A DNA stretch of 63,379 nt from an uncultured Prevotella sp. (GTDB lineage: Bacteria; Bacteroidota; Bacteroidia; Bacteroidales; Bacteroidaceae): the NCBI GenBank assembly GCA_900319905.1, contig ONQB01000016.1:1-63379 (forward strand). The letters run 5' to 3'. The position numbers and the translations under genes were made by a program. Under the pieces are notes generated by a model. The model was not told where the DNA came from and did not search any database. It saw only the letters and a program-made list of their open reading frames with translations. How positions within the stretch are numbered: the first letter of the stretch is position 1; every line of letters starts with the position of its first letter. Shown here in pieces: positions 52,738-62,028 of the stretch.

Positions 52738-52944
52738 CAGAAAACAGGATGCCGTGGCGGAGGGAATGCTGCCTAGGGTATGTCGCAATAAATATAAGGA
52801 ATCACTCCGTCAGGCTTTCGATTTCGAATGATTTAGACGAGTATTCCTTATTATTTAGTTGCATTTTGGCTTATTTTCCACTAATATTATCGTTATTTAT
52901 CTAAAAAGTAATTACCTTTGCACACAATAACAAATTGATAGGTT

Positions 52945-54744
52945 ATGAAGCATCAATTAAGAAGCGCGGTCTGTACAGAAGGCCGTAGAATGGCTGGAGC
53001 CCGTGCGTTATGGGTGGCTGCAGGCATGAAACACGAGCAGTTTGGTAAGCCCATTATCGCTATTGTCAATAGTTTTACGCAATTTGTCCCTGGCCATACA
53101 CACTTACACGAGATTGGTCAGATTGTAAAAAAAGAGATAGAGTCAATGGGCTGCTATGCCGCAGAGTTCAACACGATAGCCGTTGACGACGGCATCGCCA
53201 TGGGTCATGACGGCATGCTCTATTCATTGCCTTCGCGTGACATTATTGCTGACTCTGTTGAGTATATGGTAAATGCACATAAGGCTGATGCCATGATCTG
53301 CATATCCAATTGCGACAAGGTGACGCCGGGCATGCTGATGGCCGCCATGCGTCTCAATATCCCAACCATCTTCTGTTCCGGTGGTCCTATGGAGGCAGGA
53401 CGCTGGAAAGGCGAGAACGCCGACCTCATCACGGCCATGATAGCCGGCGCCGACACCTCAGTGAGCGACAACGACCTGACGAAAATCGAGCAGACAGCCT
53501 GTCCTGGCTGCGGTTGTTGTTCTGGCATGTTCACTGCCAACTCGATGAACTCTCTCACCGAAGCCATCGGTCTGGCTCTGCCCGGTAACGGAACCATCCT
53601 GGCCACCCACAAGAATCGCATCGAGCTGTTCAAAGCTGCAGCCCGCCAGATCGTGAAGAACGCTTACGCCTACTACGAGGACGGCGACGAGTCGGTACTG
53701 CCACGCAGCATCGCCACACGTCAGGCTTTCCTCAACGCCATGACGCTCGACATCGCCATGGGCGGCAGCACCAACACCGTGCTTCACCTGCTGGCCGTAG
53801 CCCAGGAAGGCGGCGTCGACTTCAAGATGAGCGACATCGACCAGCTGAGCCGCAAGGTGCCCTGCATCTGCAAGCTCGCACCCAACACTCAGAAATACAG
53901 CGTGCAAGAGTGCAACCGCGCAGGTGGCATCCTCGGCATCCTCAACGAGCTCAACAAGGGCGGACTGATTGACGGCAGCGTCAGGCGCGTCGACGGCACG
54001 ACACTCGACGAAGCCATGAAGAAATACGACATCACAGGCGACAGCATCGACCCGGAGGCTTCACGCATCTACCACAGTGCGCCCGGCCGCCATTTCTCCA
54101 CGAAGATGGGCTCACAGGACGAGCAATGGGAATCGCTCGACACCGATCGTGCCAATGGTTGCATCCGCGACCTGCAACATGCCTATACTAAGGACGGAGG
54201 TCTGGCCGTGCTCTTTGGCAACATCGCACAGAACGGCTGCGTGGTGAAGACGGCTGGCGTGGCACCCGAGTTGTGGCACTTCGAAGGTCCGGCCGTGGTG
54301 TTCGACTCACAGGAAGACGCCTGCGAGGGCATCCTCGGCGGCAAGGTCAACAGCGGCGACTGCGTGGTAATCACCCACGAGGGTCCCAAGGGCGGTCCGG
54401 GCATGCAGGAGATGCTCTACCCGACCTCCTACATCAAGAGCCGTCATCTCGGCAAAGAGTGTGCGCTCATTACCGACGGCCGCTTCTCCGGAGGCACCAG
54501 CGGACTAAGCATCGGCCATATCTCACCGGAGGCTGCTGCAGGCGGTAACATCGGAAAGATCAAGGACGGCGACATCATCGTCATCGACATCCCCAGCCGC
54601 AGCATCAACGTCAAGCTCAGCGACGAAGAGCTTGCAGCCCGTGAGCAGCAACCACTGAAGCGTCACCGCGTGGTGAGCAAGGCCTTGAGAGCCTACGCAC
54701 AGAGCGTCAGTTCTGCCGACAAGGGCGGTGTCAGAATCATCTAA
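52945..54744 (+). CDS. ilvD: Dihydroxy-acid dehydratase
   Basis: Third enzyme of Ile/Val synthesis, an iron-sulfur dehydratase. Motifs: [33 protein letters not shown] with a cluster Cys, [19 protein letters not shown] with further cluster cysteines, and the C-terminal [21 protein letters not shown]. Length 599 aa is usual. TACCTTTG at 52913-52920 is a -7 box just upstream. Codon use shifts from A/T-rich near the 5' end to GC-rich later. It is the first gene of an ilvD-ilvB-ilvN-thioesterase series. Confidence 0.97.
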   Translation: MKHQLRSAVCTEGRRMAGARALWVAAGMKHEQFGKPIIAIVNSFTQFVPGHTHLHEIGQIVKKEIESMGCYAAEFNTIAVDDGIAMGHDGMLYSLPSRDIIADSVEYMVNAHKADAMICISNCDKVTPGMLMAAMRLNIPTIFCSGGPMEAGRWKGENADLITAMIAGADTSVSDNDLTKIEQTACPGCGCCSGMFTANSMNSLTEAIGLALPGNGTILATHKNRIELFKAAARQIVKNAYAYYEDGDESVLPRSIATRQAFLNAMTLDIAMGGSTNTVLHLLAVAQEGGVDFKMSDIDQLSRKVPCICKLAPNTQKYSVQECNRAGGILGILNELNKGGLIDGSVRRVDGTTLDEAMKKYDITGDSIDPEASRIYHSAPGRHFSTKMGSQDEQWESLDTDRANGCIRDLQHAYTKDGGLAVLFGNIAQNGCVVKTAGVAPELWHFEGPAVVFDSQEDACEGILGGKVNSGDCVVITHEGPKGGPGMQEMLYPTSYIKSRHLGKECALITDGRFSGGTSGLSIGHISPEAAAGGNIGKIKDGDIIVIDIPSRSINVKLSDEELAAREQQPLKRHRVVSKALRAYAQSVSSADKGGVRII

Positions 54745-54749
54745 CCGGG

Positions 54750-54905
54750 CACGGCCAAGTCACAACTCGGAGAAAACAAGTCAAAACTCTAAGGGGCCAA
54801 GTCACGACTCGGAGAAAACAGGTCGTTAACTCGGAGAAAACAAGTCACAACTCTAAGGGGCCACAAGTCATAAGCTCGGAGGAAGGCCAAGTCATTAACT
54901 CAGTG
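54750..54905. repeat. Imperfect tandem repeat between ilvD and ilvB
   Basis: Units alternate GCCAAGTCAC(A)ACTCGGAGAAAACA with AAGTCA-AACTCTAAGGGG. Four to five GGAGAAAACA or GGAGGAAGG words recur at ~20-35-bp intervals. It fills the 171-bp gap inside the ilv operon and ends within 10 bp of the ilvB start. No ORF. Confidence 0.8.
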
Positions 54906-54915
54906 AGAAAGTACA

Positions 54916-56706
54916 ATGGATAACAATATCAACAGCAAGCAAAAAGCTCCGCAACAGTTTACGGAGCCGGAGGCACCATGGGCCGGCGTGAAGATCGGCG
55001 AGGAGTGTTCTGGCTCTGAGATTCTCATGCGGGCGCTCTATCAAGAGAACGTACATACCATCTTTGGCTATCCAGGCGGTGCCATCATGCCCGTCTACGA
55101 TGCCCTTTACACCTACACCCACAAGCGTTCGCCGTGGTTCAAGCACATACTCGTGCGCCACGAGCAGGCAGCCGCCCACGCCGCTGAGGGTTACGCCCGC
55201 GTCAGCGGTGAGGTAGGCGTATGCATCGTGACCTCAGGTCCCGGTGCCACGAATACACTCACCGGCGTGGCCGATGCGATGATGGACTCCGTGCCCGTCG
55301 TCGTCATCGCCGGCCAGGTGGGCATCAAGTCACTGGGTAGCGACGCCTTCCAGGAAGTGGACCTCGTTGACATGGCACAGCCTATCACCAAGTGGGCATA
55401 CCAAATTCGCCGTCCCGAGGATGTGGCATGGGCTGTCAACCGCGCGTTCTACATCGCCCGCAGCGGCCGTCCCGGTCCTGTGGTGCTCGACTTCCCACGC
55501 AACGCTCAGATAGGCAAAGCCGTATGGATGCCGGGCAAGGCCGACAAGGTACGCTCCTACAATCCCTATCCGAAGATCGACCCCGAGGCCGTGAAGCAAG
55601 CTGCCGAACTCATCAACAATGCCAAGAAGCCCTTCGCCCTCGTCGGACACGGCGTAGAACTGGGCAATGCACAAGAAGAGCTACGGACGTTTCTGGAGCT
55701 GGCTGATATCCCTGCCGGCCGCACCATGCTGGGATTGTCGGCTCTGCCGTCGGACCATCCGCTCAACATGGGCATGCTGGGCATGCACGGCAACTATGCG
55801 CCGAACATCAAGGAGCAGGAGTGCGACGTGCTCATCGCCATCGGCATGCGCTTCTCCGACCGTGTCACCGGCCGTCTCGACCGCTATGCCAAGCAGGCTA
55901 AGATCATTCATCTCGACATCGACCCGTCGGAGATCGACAAGAACGTGAAGACCGACGTAGCAGTAATCGGCGACTGCAAGGAAAGCCTTGCCTCCATCAC
56001 CAAACTGCTGCGCAAAGCCGACCACACCCAATGGATCAAGTCGTTCCAACCACTGAAGGACGAGGAGCGGCGTGAGGTCATCGACCCCGCCATCCATCCC
56101 ACCAGCGGTCCGCTGCTCATGGGCGAGGTGGTCAACGCCGTGGCCGAAGCCACCAAGGGCGAGGCCGTTATGTGCAACGATGTCGGTCTCAACCAGATGT
56201 TCTCCGCCCGATACTTTCAGTTCAAGCGCAATCGCAGCATCGTCAGCAGCGGCGGCTTCGGCACGATGGGCTTCGGTCTTCCTGCCGCCATCGGCGCCAC
56301 GTTCGGCGCTCCCGACCGTCAGGTAGTGCTGTTCACCGGCGACGGCGGCTTCCAGATGTGCATTGAGGAGTTGGGCACCATCATGGAGCAGCAGGCTCCC
56401 GTCAAAGTGATTCTACTCAACAACAACTACTTAGGCAACGTGCGCCAGTGGCAGGACCTGATGTTCAACCACCGCCGTTCGTTCACCCACATGCTCAACC
56501 CGTTCTATGAGAAGATTGCAGAGGGCTACGGCATCGCCTACGATGTCGTCATCGACCGCAAAGAGCTTAAGGACAAAGTTGAGAAGATGGTGGCTGCCGA
56601 CGGGCCATACATCCTGGAGTGCGCCGTGAAAGAAGAGGAAAATGTCACGCCGATGATTACACCGGGTAGCGCCATTGACGAGATGAAGTTGCACTTGGAT
56701 ATTTAA
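54916..56706 (+). CDS. ilvB: Acetolactate synthase, large (catalytic) subunit
   Basis: Condenses pyruvate with pyruvate or 2-ketobutyrate using thiamine diphosphate. The N-terminal PYR domain has IFGYPGGAIMPVYDAL and the Glu of VRHEQAAAHAAEGYARV. The central FAD-binding domain follows (GMLGMHGNYAPN). The C-terminal PP domain shows GDGGFQMCIEELGTI with the NNNYLGNVRQWQ metal-binding motif. Length 596 aa. ilvN follows after 6 bp. Confidence 0.97.
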   Translation: MDNNINSKQKAPQQFTEPEAPWAGVKIGEECSGSEILMRALYQENVHTIFGYPGGAIMPVYDALYTYTHKRSPWFKHILVRHEQAAAHAAEGYARVSGEVGVCIVTSGPGATNTLTGVADAMMDSVPVVVIAGQVGIKSLGSDAFQEVDLVDMAQPITKWAYQIRRPEDVAWAVNRAFYIARSGRPGPVVLDFPRNAQIGKAVWMPGKADKVRSYNPYPKIDPEAVKQAAELINNAKKPFALVGHGVELGNAQEELRTFLELADIPAGRTMLGLSALPSDHPLNMGMLGMHGNYAPNIKEQECDVLIAIGMRFSDRVTGRLDRYAKQAKIIHLDIDPSEIDKNVKTDVAVIGDCKESLASITKLLRKADHTQWIKSFQPLKDEERREVIDPAIHPTSGPLLMGEVVNAVAEATKGEAVMCNDVGLNQMFSARYFQFKRNRSIVSSGGFGTMGFGLPAAIGATFGAPDRQVVLFTGDGGFQMCIEELGTIMEQQAPVKVILLNNNYLGNVRQWQDLMFNHRRSFTHMLNPFYEKIAEGYGIAYDVVIDRKELKDKVEKMVAADGPYILECAVKEEENVTPMITPGSAIDEMKLHLDI

Positions 56707-56712
56707 ACAGTC

Positions 56713-57243
56713 ATGGAAGAGAAGTTTTACACCTTATTAGTATATAGCGAGAACGTTGCCGGCATTCTGAATGAGGTGACGAACGTGTTCACCCGCATTC
56801 AGGTCAACATCGAGAGCCTCAACGTGTCGGCCTCAAGCATCGAAGGCGTACACAAGTACACCATCACCTGCTGGAGCGATCCCGAACAGATAGTGAAGAT
56901 AAAGAAGCAACTGGAGAAGAAGCTCAACGTCATCAAAGCCAACTACTACACCGACGACCAGCTCTTCATCCACGAGGTGGCGCTCTACAAGATCTCCACC
57001 CCCGTGCTGCTCGACAACCCCGAGGTGTCGCATACCATCCGCAAGCACAACGCCCGCATGATGGAGGTGAACCCCACCTACTCGACCGTGTTGCTCACCG
57101 GACTGACCGACGACATCACCGACCTCTACTCCCGTCTGAACAGCTTCGGCTGTCTGCTGCAGTACACACGCTCGGGCCGCATCGCCGTGACGCGCAGCTT
57201 CGAGGAATCGGTGAGCGAATACCTTGAGGAACGCGAGAAATAA
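56713..57243 (+). CDS. ilvN: Acetolactate synthase, small (regulatory) subunit
   Basis: An ACT domain in the first ~75 residues (LVYSENVAGILNEVTNVF, then INIESLNVSAS-like sequence) binds valine in family members and controls the large subunit. The C-terminal half (about 80-176) is the activating domain. Length 176 aa is normal. It lies 6 bp after ilvB and 35 bp before the thioesterase gene. Confidence 0.93.
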   Translation: MEEKFYTLLVYSENVAGILNEVTNVFTRIQVNIESLNVSASSIEGVHKYTITCWSDPEQIVKIKKQLEKKLNVIKANYYTDDQLFIHEVALYKISTPVLLDNPEVSHTIRKHNARMMEVNPTYSTVLLTGLTDDITDLYSRLNSFGCLLQYTRSGRIAVTRSFEESVSEYLEEREK

Positions 57244-57278
57244 CGGCACGTAATCAACAAGCATAAGTAAACGAAGAA

Positions 57279-58046
57279 ATGAACACACAACTCTCAAAGG
57301 TTGGCGCCTACGACTTCATGGTCGAGCCGTTCCACTGCGATTACAGCAACCACCTGTTTTGGGGCCACTTAGGCAACGCCATGCTCAACGCTGCCGACTA
57401 TCACAGTACAGAACGCGGCTACGGCGTCAACGAACTCAACAAGATACACAAGACCTGGGTGCTGTCGCGCCTGGCCATCGAGCTCAACGAAGTGCCGGTG
57501 GCCTATGATGACCTGACCATCGAGACGTGGGTGGAGGCAGCCATGAAGTTCTTCACCAGCCGCAACTTCGCAGTGACCAACGCCAAAGACGGCCGTACCT
57601 ACGGCTACGGACGAAGCGTATGGGCGATGATAGACACCGACACACGACAGCCCACCGACCTGCTTTCCGTCCACGACGGACTCATCAAACAGTACGTGGA
57701 AACCGACAAAGCTTGTCCCATCGACAAGCCCAGCCGCGTGATCGTACCACAAGACGCACCCCTGACCAACAGCTTCAAGGCCCTATACAGCGATGTCGAC
57801 ATCAACGGGCATGTCAACTCCGTAAAGTATATCGAGCACGTGCTCGACCTGTTCGACATAGCCTACTACCGCACCCACCGGCTGCAGCGACTGGAGATAG
57901 CCTATGTGGCAGAGGCACATGAGGGCGACAATCTGTGTTTACATTGTCAACAGACCAGCGACAACGACTATGCTGTGAAAATGGTCAAGCAAGGGAAAGA
58001 AAACGAAACAGTTGTAAGATGTTGTGTTAAATTTGTAAAAGTATAG
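57279..58046 (+). CDS. Acyl-ACP thioesterase (FatA/FatB-like, double hot-dog)
   Basis: Two hot-dog domains are visible. The first starts at FHCDYSNHLFWGHLGNAMLNAA, the second at the YSDVDINGHVNSVKYIEHVLDLF motif, in which the Asp-Asn-His of the catalytic region lies. The family releases fatty acids from acyl carrier protein. Placement between ilvN and ilvC is repeated in Bacteroidota genomes and suggests a link to branched-chain acyl groups, but that is inference. Length 255 aa. Confidence 0.88.
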   Translation: MNTQLSKVGAYDFMVEPFHCDYSNHLFWGHLGNAMLNAADYHSTERGYGVNELNKIHKTWVLSRLAIELNEVPVAYDDLTIETWVEAAMKFFTSRNFAVTNAKDGRTYGYGRSVWAMIDTDTRQPTDLLSVHDGLIKQYVETDKACPIDKPSRVIVPQDAPLTNSFKALYSDVDINGHVNSVKYIEHVLDLFDIAYYRTHRLQRLEIAYVAEAHEGDNLCLHCQQTSDNDYAVKMVKQGKENETVVRCCVKFVKV

Positions 58047-58054
58047 AAGATTTC

Positions 58055-58085
58055 TTTGCTGTTTCCTTTTAAATCATTACCTTTG
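58055..58085 (+). promoter_or_regulatory. Promoter of ilvC
   Basis: TTTG (58055-58058), a 19-nt spacer and TACCTTTG (58078-58085). It shows that ilvC can be expressed separately from the upstream ilv genes, with a ~55-nt leader. Confidence 0.8.
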
Positions 58086-58145
58086 CACCATCAATCAGAT
58101 TGAGAAAGGAATAAGAGTAATAAATTCTAATTAAAGCATTTAATT

Positions 58146-59189
58146 ATGGCAAAAATGAATTTTGGTGGCGTTGAAGAAAACATCGTCACAAAGGATGAGT
58201 TTACTTTAGAGAAAGCACGTGAGGTACTGAAGAATGAAACGATTGCTGTAATTGGCTATGGTATTCAGGGACCTGGCCAGGCAGGCAATCTGCGCGATAA
58301 TGGTTTCAACGTAATTGTAGGTCAGCGTAAGGGTAAGTCTTACGACAAGGCTGTAGCAGACGGCTGGGTGCCCGGCAAGACACTGTTCTCCATCGAGGAG
58401 GCTGTTGAGAAGGGTACGATCATCGCTATGCTGCTCTCTGATGCAGGCCAGATTTCTGTTTGGCCTAAGATCAAACAATATCTGACTCCCGGCAAGACGC
58501 TGTACTACAGCCACGGCTTTGCCATCAACTGGCAGGACCGCACAGGTGTGGTGCCTCCCAAGGACATCGATGTGATCATGGTGGCTCCTAAGGGCTCCGG
58601 CACATCTCTGCGCACACTGTTCCTCGAGGGCCGCGGCATCAACTCTTCTTACGCAGTCTACCAGGACGCTTCCGGCAAGGCAAAGGAGAAGACACTGGCC
58701 ATGGGCGTAGGTATCGGCTCGGGCTATCTGTTTGAGACCACTTTCAACAAGGAAGCCACCTCTGACCTGACCGGCGAGCGTGGTGCCCTGATGGGTGCTA
58801 TCGAGGGTCTGTTCGAGGCTCAGTATCAGGTACTGCGCGAGCACGGACACTCTCCTTCGGAGGCATTCAACGAGACCGTGGAGGAGTTCACCCAGAGTCT
58901 CTGCCCGCTGTTCGGCGAGAAGGGTATGGACTGGATGTACGCCAACTGCTCTACTACCGCTCAGCGTGGTGCCCTCGACTGGCGTCCTCGCTTCAAGGCA
59001 GCCAACCTGCCTGTGATGGAGTGGCTGTACAGCTCTGTGGAGAGCGGCAACGAGGCTCAGATCTCTATCGACAAGAACTCGCAGCCCGACTACCGCGAGA
59101 AGCTCAACAAGGAGCTCCAGGACATGCACGACATGGAAATGTGGCGCGCTGGCGAAACTGTGCGTAAGCTCCGTCCTGAGAACAATTAA
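58146..59189 (+). CDS. ilvC: Ketol-acid reductoisomerase (class I)
   Basis: Isomerises and reduces acetolactate in Val/Ile synthesis, using NADPH and Mg2+. The Rossmann motif is VIGYGIQGPGQAGNLRDNG, the NADPH-phosphate loop VGQRKGKS, and the all-helical C-terminal domain includes the metal ligands in DLTGERGALMGAIEG and the LFEAQYQVLREHG stretch. Length 347 aa. Codon use is more biased than in ilvD-ilvN, fitting a strong separate promoter. An intrinsic terminator follows. Confidence 0.97.
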   Translation: MAKMNFGGVEENIVTKDEFTLEKAREVLKNETIAVIGYGIQGPGQAGNLRDNGFNVIVGQRKGKSYDKAVADGWVPGKTLFSIEEAVEKGTIIAMLLSDAGQISVWPKIKQYLTPGKTLYYSHGFAINWQDRTGVVPPKDIDVIMVAPKGSGTSLRTLFLEGRGINSSYAVYQDASGKAKEKTLAMGVGIGSGYLFETTFNKEATSDLTGERGALMGAIEGLFEAQYQVLREHGHSPSEAFNETVEEFTQSLCPLFGEKGMDWMYANCSTTAQRGALDWRPRFKAANLPVMEWLYSSVESGNEAQISIDKNSQPDYREKLNKELQDMHDMEMWRAGETVRKLRPENN

Positions 59190-59213
59190 TCTTCGTTTAC
59201 TTTAATATAATTT

Positions 59214-59255
59214 ACCTCGGCCGTTTGCAACGTAGCATTCGACCGAGGTTTTTTT
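59214..59255 (+). terminator. Intrinsic terminator after ilvC
   Basis: ACCTCGG (59214-59220) pairs with CCGAGGT (59243-59249), then seven T residues. A GGTAGGC tandem array (complement of GCCTACC) begins directly after. Confidence 0.85.
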
Positions 59256-59450
59256 GTTGTAGGCAGGGTAGGCGGAGTAGGCAGGATAGGCGAGGTAGGC
59301 AGGGTAGGCAAGGTAGGCAAGGTAGGCAGGATAGGAATGATAGGAATGGTAGGAATGATAGGAGGAGTAGGAAAGATAGGAAGGATAGGAGAAGTAGGAG
59401 AAGTAGGAGAAGTAAAAGAAGTAGAAAAGATAGGGAAGGCAGGATATCAG
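59256..59450. repeat. GCCTACC-type tandem array 4, inverted orientation
   Basis: About 20 units that drift in sequence from left to right: GTAGGCAGG, then ATAGGAATG, then GTAGGAGAA. The drift suggests stepwise expansion with mutation. It lies between convergent genes and reaches the stop codon of the minus-strand HTH gene. Confidence 0.85.
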
Positions 59451-60157
59451 GCGGGTAATGTTGAACCATCCTCGTTGCTGTTGGTAATCCATTCATATTT
59501 CTTGGCCCATCGCCAAACCGTCGTGCGGGGGAGGTTGGTGATGTTCTGAATCTGCGGATTGTTCAGGCCGATGCGCAGCAGATAGCACACCCGCAGCTCC
59601 TGCCTGTCCACGCGTCCCATTCTGCGGATGAGCGTGTCGTTGAAGTCGGGGTATCTCTGGTCAACGGCTGCCATGAGCCTTTTCCAGTCGTCCTCCTCCA
59701 TCACCCGCTTGCCTTCCGAGGACTGTCTGACAGCATCGATGATGTCATCGGCACTACCCTCAAGCTCTGTCTGATGAAGCAAACGCATGAAGCTCTTGTT
59801 CTGATTGACAAGCCCCTCCAGCATCTTCTCCTTCTCCTTGAGCACACTTTTGTAGTTCTCGATCTCCATCGTCACGCGGTCCAAGTCCTGCTGCTTGCGT
59901 AGGAGGTTCTGTTCCTGCCGGTGCAACTCGTCTTCCTTCAGTCGGTTGTCGGCACGCAACTGCTCCAGTTCACGCTCATAAGAACGGGCGATACGGCGAT
60001 GATACACCCGCTCACGGTTAAACTTCGTGCGCAGCAGGATATACATGACGATGAGGAAACACACGATGGAAAGACTCACCGTCATCACCCAGAAGGCATT
60101 CTGATGGTAAAATCCCGTCGGAGCAGAAGTAAGCAACAATACCTGCATAAGTCTCAT
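59447..60157 (-). CDS. Membrane-anchored coiled-coil protein with C-terminal HTH
   Basis: One membrane helix lies near the N-terminus (about residues 22-43, VMTVSLSIVCFLIVMYILL). A long coiled coil (about 48-130) follows, then a ~45-residue link and a sigma-like or LuxR-like HTH at the end (about 185-226, VCYLLRIGLNNPQIQNITNL then PRTTVWRWAKKY). It resembles the C-terminal half of Bacteroidota TPR-membrane-HTH regulators without the TPRs. A DNA-binding protein tethered to the membrane is inferred. The divergent nfeD-SPFH operon and a palindrome in the shared promoter region are plausible targets. Confidence 0.75.
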   Translation of the reverse strand: MRLMQVLLLTSAPTGFYHQNAFWVMTVSLSIVCFLIVMYILLRTKFNRERVYHRRIARSYERELEQLRADNRLKEDELHRQEQNLLRKQQDLDRVTMEIENYKSVLKEKEKMLEGLVNQNKSFMRLLHQTELEGSADDIIDAVRQSSEGKRVMEEDDWKRLMAAVDQRYPDFNDTLIRRMGRVDRQELRVCYLLRIGLNNPQIQNITNLPRTTVWRWAKKYEWITNSNEDGSTLPA

Positions 60158-60235
60158 AATTTATCTTTAGCATTGCAAAGATAAGCCATTTTCACCAATT
60201 ATAACCTTAGAAAAGGCAAATGTTTGTTCCAACTT

Positions 60236-60249
60236 GTTCCAATTGGAAC
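60236..60249. promoter_or_regulatory. Palindromic operator candidate GTTCCAATTGGAAC
   Basis: A perfect 14-bp palindrome lies in the divergent promoter region between the HTH gene and nfeD, about 45 bp upstream of the nfeD -7 box (TAACTTTG, 60292-60299). An extra half-site TGTTCC stands at 60225-60230, 11 bp before the palindrome's own GTTCC. Confidence 0.5.
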
Positions 60250-60323
60250 GTCATGGGACAAAAAAAGCGAACAACGGAAGCTGATAATCTCTAACTTTGC
60301 ATCAAACCAAAAGACGTACCATT

Positions 60324-60785
60324 ATGATTGACTATCTTACCTCCAACTTATGGCTCATCTGGACGCTCATCTGTGTCCTGGCCTTAATTTTGGAAGTGTC
60401 GTCTGGCACTTTCTATCTCATGTGTTTTGCATTAGGTGCCGCCTGCTCCATTGTCGTGACATTGTTAGCCACTCCTTTCTGGCTGCAGGTGCTGGTGTTT
60501 GTCATCGCTTCGGTGATCAGTGTGTTCTGCGTGCGTCCATTCGTGTTGCGCTACCTCCATCCCAACCACAGCGACCGGCCGAGCAACGCCGACGCACTGA
60601 TTGGCCGCGAAGGCATTGTCATTGAGGCCATCCGCCCCGACCGCGACGGATATGTCAAGGTGGACGGTGACGAATGGCGGGCAGTGGCCAAAGACAACGG
60701 CAGCATCGCCAAAGGTGAGCGCGTGCGCATCGTGGCACGCGAGAGCATCATCGTCACAGTAGAACTAATTTCACAAAACCAATAA
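60324..60785 (+). CDS. NfeD-family membrane protein
   Basis: Two or three N-terminal helices (about residues 5-75) are followed by an OB-fold domain (about 90-150, with DALIGREGIVIEAI and VKVDGDEWRAVAKD). NfeD proteins accompany SPFH proteins and are thought to organise membrane microdomains. ATG 60324 (MIDYLTSNLW) is preferred to an upstream in-frame ATG that overlaps the -7 box. The SPFH gene starts 19 bp after its stop. Length 153 aa, the short NfeD type without protease domain. Confidence 0.88.
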   Translation: MIDYLTSNLWLIWTLICVLALILEVSSGTFYLMCFALGAACSIVVTLLATPFWLQVLVFVIASVISVFCVRPFVLRYLHPNHSDRPSNADALIGREGIVIEAIRPDRDGYVKVDGDEWRAVAKDNGSIAKGERVRIVARESIIVTVELISQNQ

Positions 60786-60804
60786 CTTATTAAAATCAAC
60801 TATC

Positions 60805-61749
60805 ATGGTTACAATGTATGTTCTTATCGGCCTTGTGATCCTGGCAATCGTCTTTGCCAAAATGGCCATCGTGATCATCCCACAAAGTGAGACGCGCATC
60901 ATCGAGCGACTCGGTAAGTATTACGCCACCCTTAAACCTGGTATCAACATCATCATCCCCTTCATCGATCGGGCAAAGGTGATCGTGACATTGCAACGTG
61001 GACGCTATATCTACAGCAACCACATTGACCTGCGCGAACAGGTATACGACTTCGACAAGCAGAACGTGATTACCAAGGATAACATCCAGATGCAGATCAA
61101 CGCCCTGCTCTACTTCCAGATCGTCGATCCCTTCAAGGCTGTCTACGAGATCAACAATCTGCCCAACGCCATTGAGAAGCTCACACAGACCACCTTGCGT
61201 AACATCATCGGTGAGATGGAACTGGACCAGACCCTCACCTCACGCGACATCATCAACACCAAGCTGCGCGGCGTGCTCGACGACGCCACCAACAAATGGG
61301 GCATCAAGGTGAACCGTGTGGAGCTGCAGGACATCACTCCTCCGCAGAGCGTGCTCATGGCCATGGAGAAGCAGATGCAGGCCGAGCGTGACAAGCGTGC
61401 CACCATCCTCACCTCCGAGGGTCAGAAACAGGCACAGATTCTGAAGTCGGAAGGTGACAAGACGGCCACCATCAACCGCGCCGAAGCCGACAAGCAACAG
61501 GCCATCCTGCGTGCTGAGGGTGAGGCCACAGCCCGCATACGCAAGGCAGAGGCCGAGGCTGCTGCCATCGAGAAGATCACGCAGGCCGTGGGACAATCGA
61601 CCAACCCGGCCAACTACCTGCTCGCAAAGAACTATATCACTATGCTGCAACAAGTGGCAAGCGGTGACAAGTCGAAGACCGTGTTCCTGCCCTACGAGGC
61701 ATCCAACCTCATGGGAAGTCTCGGAGGCATCAAGGAACTCTTCAAGTAA
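60805..61749 (+). CDS. SPFH/band 7 protein (paraslipin/QmcA-like)
   Basis: A single N-terminal helix (about residues 4-24) anchors the SPFH domain (about 25-200, with PQSETRIIERLGKYYATLKPG and NVITKDNIQMQINALLYFQI). A helical Glu/Ala-rich region (about 200-265, AERDKRATILTSEGQKQAQI) promotes oligomer rings. The C-terminal conserved LLAKNYITMLQQVA matches QmcA/paraslipin proteins. Partner of the NfeD gene upstream. Length 314 aa is usual. Confidence 0.92.
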   Translation: MVTMYVLIGLVILAIVFAKMAIVIIPQSETRIIERLGKYYATLKPGINIIIPFIDRAKVIVTLQRGRYIYSNHIDLREQVYDFDKQNVITKDNIQMQINALLYFQIVDPFKAVYEINNLPNAIEKLTQTTLRNIIGEMELDQTLTSRDIINTKLRGVLDDATNKWGIKVNRVELQDITPPQSVLMAMEKQMQAERDKRATILTSEGQKQAQILKSEGDKTATINRAEADKQQAILRAEGEATARIRKAEAEAAAIEKITQAVGQSTNPANYLLAKNYITMLQQVASGDKSKTVFLPYEASNLMGSLGGIKELFK

Positions 61750-61754
61750 TATCG

Positions 61755-61991
61755 GAAGGACGGAAGCTTTGAAGTCCTGAAGTCCAGAAGTACGGAAGTA
61801 CTGAAGCTTTGAAGTTCAGAAGTCCAGAAGTACGGAAGTCCAGTCAAATGCATAAGCATAGGGAAGAATAAGCAAAGCATAAGCGTCAAGCAATCAGGTG
61901 TTATTAACGTAATGACTGAACTTCTGAACTTCAGGACTTCTGAACTTCAGGACTTCTGAACTTCTCAAAATTCAGGACTTCTCAAATTTAG
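61755..61991. repeat. Expanded derivative of the GAAGTCC/GGACTTC repeat family
   Basis: The left half has about eight GAAGTCCAGAAGTACG-type units, then CAGTCAAATGCATAAGC (complement of the centre of the 150-bp elements). The right half has ACTTCTGAACTTCAGG units complementary to the left. The GGGTGTATCA ends are absent. It separates the SPFH gene from wecB and would fold into a large hairpin. Confidence 0.8.
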
Positions 61992-62028
61992 GCCATCCGG
62001 ACCCCCCATTTATATAACAGACAAAAGT

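Noticed and set aside
52738-52944. Ile/Val/Leu leader peptide and attenuator before ilvD
   Set aside because: I looked for a short ORF rich in branched-chain codons followed by competing hairpins and found none. The -7 box at 52913 leaves only about 25 nt of leader.
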